The translations under genes and the position numbers were made by a program. From Phycisphaerae bacterium (lineage in GTDB: Bacteria; Planctomycetota; Phycisphaerae; UBA1845; UTPLA1), in assembly GCA_035275405.1 (NCBI GenBank), contig DATEMU010000005.1, forward strand, positions 1-64,000: a stretch of 64,000 nt of DNA, given 5' to 3'. Shown in pieces: positions 63,503 through 64,000 of this stretch; within the stretch, counting starts at the first letter, position 1, and every line of letters begins with the position of its first letter. The notes below the pieces were generated by a model, which did not search any database, was not told the DNA's origin, and worked only from the letters and a program-made list of their open reading frames with translations.

Positions 63503-64000
63503 ATGCTCCGTTACTTGAATGCCCAGGTAAAGGCCGATTTGGCCCGCAAGATGGTCTTCGTCGGCGGTCCGCGCCAGGTCGGCAAGACCACGCTGGCCAA
63601 GCAGGTCCTCGGCAAGGCCCGCGGGTATTTGAACTGGGACGACGACGAGGATCGCGCCAAGATCTTGAATCGCTCGCTGCCGACCACGCGGCTCTGGGCC
63701 TTCGATGAATTGCACAAATATCGCTCGTGGCGCAATTATCTCAAGGGCCTGTACGACAAGAATAAGGGCCGCCATCAAATCCTCGTCACGGGCAGCGCCC
63801 GCCTCGACTTTTATCGCTTCGGAGGCGACTCGCTCCAAGGACGTTACCACTACCTCCGGCTCCATCCCCTGTCGGTCGCGGAGTTGGATATTCAAAAACT
63901 TGACGATTTCAAATCCTTGCTTGCCCTCGGCGGCTTTCCGGAGCCGTTCTTGACAGGATCGCAGACCCACGCCCGGCGATGGTCGCGCGAGTATCGCTCA
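63503..64000 (+). CDS. AAA-type ATPase with DUF4143-like layout (partial)
   Basis: The frame is open from ATG 63503 to the right edge: 166 codons, C-terminus missing. Walker A is GGPRQVGKTT (residues of about 21-30), an Asp-rich strand WAFDELHKYRSWRNYLKGLYD follows, sensor-like LVTGSARLDFYR, and the family block SLQGRYHYLRLHPLSVAEL. These are typical of the ATP-binding proteins that carry DUF4173/DUF4143 C-terminal DNA-binding domains, whose role is unknown. It is preceded by two palindromes and is nearly leaderless. Confidence 0.85.
   Translation, partial: MLRYLNAQVKADLARKMVFVGGPRQVGKTTLAKQVLGKARGYLNWDDDEDRAKILNRSLPTTRLWAFDELHKYRSWRNYLKGLYDKNKGRHQILVTGSARLDFYRFGGDSLQGRYHYLRLHPLSVAELDIQKLDDFKSLLALGGFPEPFLTGSQTHARRWSREYRS

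Overview
This GC-rich 64 kb window looks chromosomal and fits a planctomycete, probably of the Phycisphaerae or a relative. The evidence is: secreted proteins ending in dockerin/EF-hand-like pairs, a subtilase and a CHRD protein of that type, an ECF sigma factor overlapping a TPR-bearing Ser/Thr kinase, a small H-x9-DG protein, a TMTC-like membrane protein with TPRs, GlnS together with GltX, and a B12-dependent ribonucleotide reductase. Species cannot be fixed from sequence reading alone. No rRNA, tRNA, CRISPR array or prophage was seen.

Layout. 1-12.2 kb: the N-terminal part of a giant Asp-rich repeat protein with a 267-bp tandem repeat, a BirA-type biotin ligase, a coupled pair of YkgJ-type cysteine-cluster proteins, small lipoproteins (one with a truncated second copy), a CPBP-like membrane protein, a PAS-Fis regulator coupled to an orphan DNA methyltransferase, a subtilase and an EamA transporter. 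12.4-20 kb: a STAS-like protein, a CHRD/dockerin protein, guaA, an Rrf2 regulator and gltX. 20-27.8 kb: a UGA-interrupted lipoprotein that is best read as a bacterial iodothyronine-deiodinase-like selenoprotein, another lipoprotein, glnS, a REP-associated tyrosine transposase with inverted REP-like ends, an M16 protease and pilT. 28-34.7 kb: a pseudopilin-like protein, a 50-residue hydrophobic ORF, galE, a Cys/Lys-rich secreted repeat protein, hicAB, ligA and an alpha/beta hydrolase. 34.7-47.7 kb: an STT3-like membrane protein, nrdJ under a promoter with paired NrdR boxes, rmuC, a tRNA-binding-domain protein, an esterase-like lipoprotein, a TMTC-like protein and a thioredoxin-fold/TPR protein. 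48.4-52 kb: the ECF sigma/kinase island, with a shared DNA element on both sides. 52-57.4 kb: carbamate kinase with a YgeW-like carbamoyltransferase, then a tightly overlapping galK-trpD-zinc ribbon-lipoprotein set. 57.5-64 kb: nucleoside hydrolase, a heavy-metal P-type ATPase, ribF, an NrnA-like DHH phosphoesterase, a heme-motif membrane protein, and a DUF4143-type ATPase cut by the right edge.

The strongest discovery is the gene at 20013-20693. It has an in-frame TGA in a deiodinase active-site context (FGSFT-U-PPF), followed 17 nt later by a GC hairpin with a GU-containing loop, as expected of a bacterial SECIS. Other notable signals are two 20-bp TTTTACG palindromes over the promoter of the last gene, NrdR boxes on nrdJ, the RAYT with a 17-bp inverted repeat, and the methyltransferase coupled to a PAS-HTH regulator.
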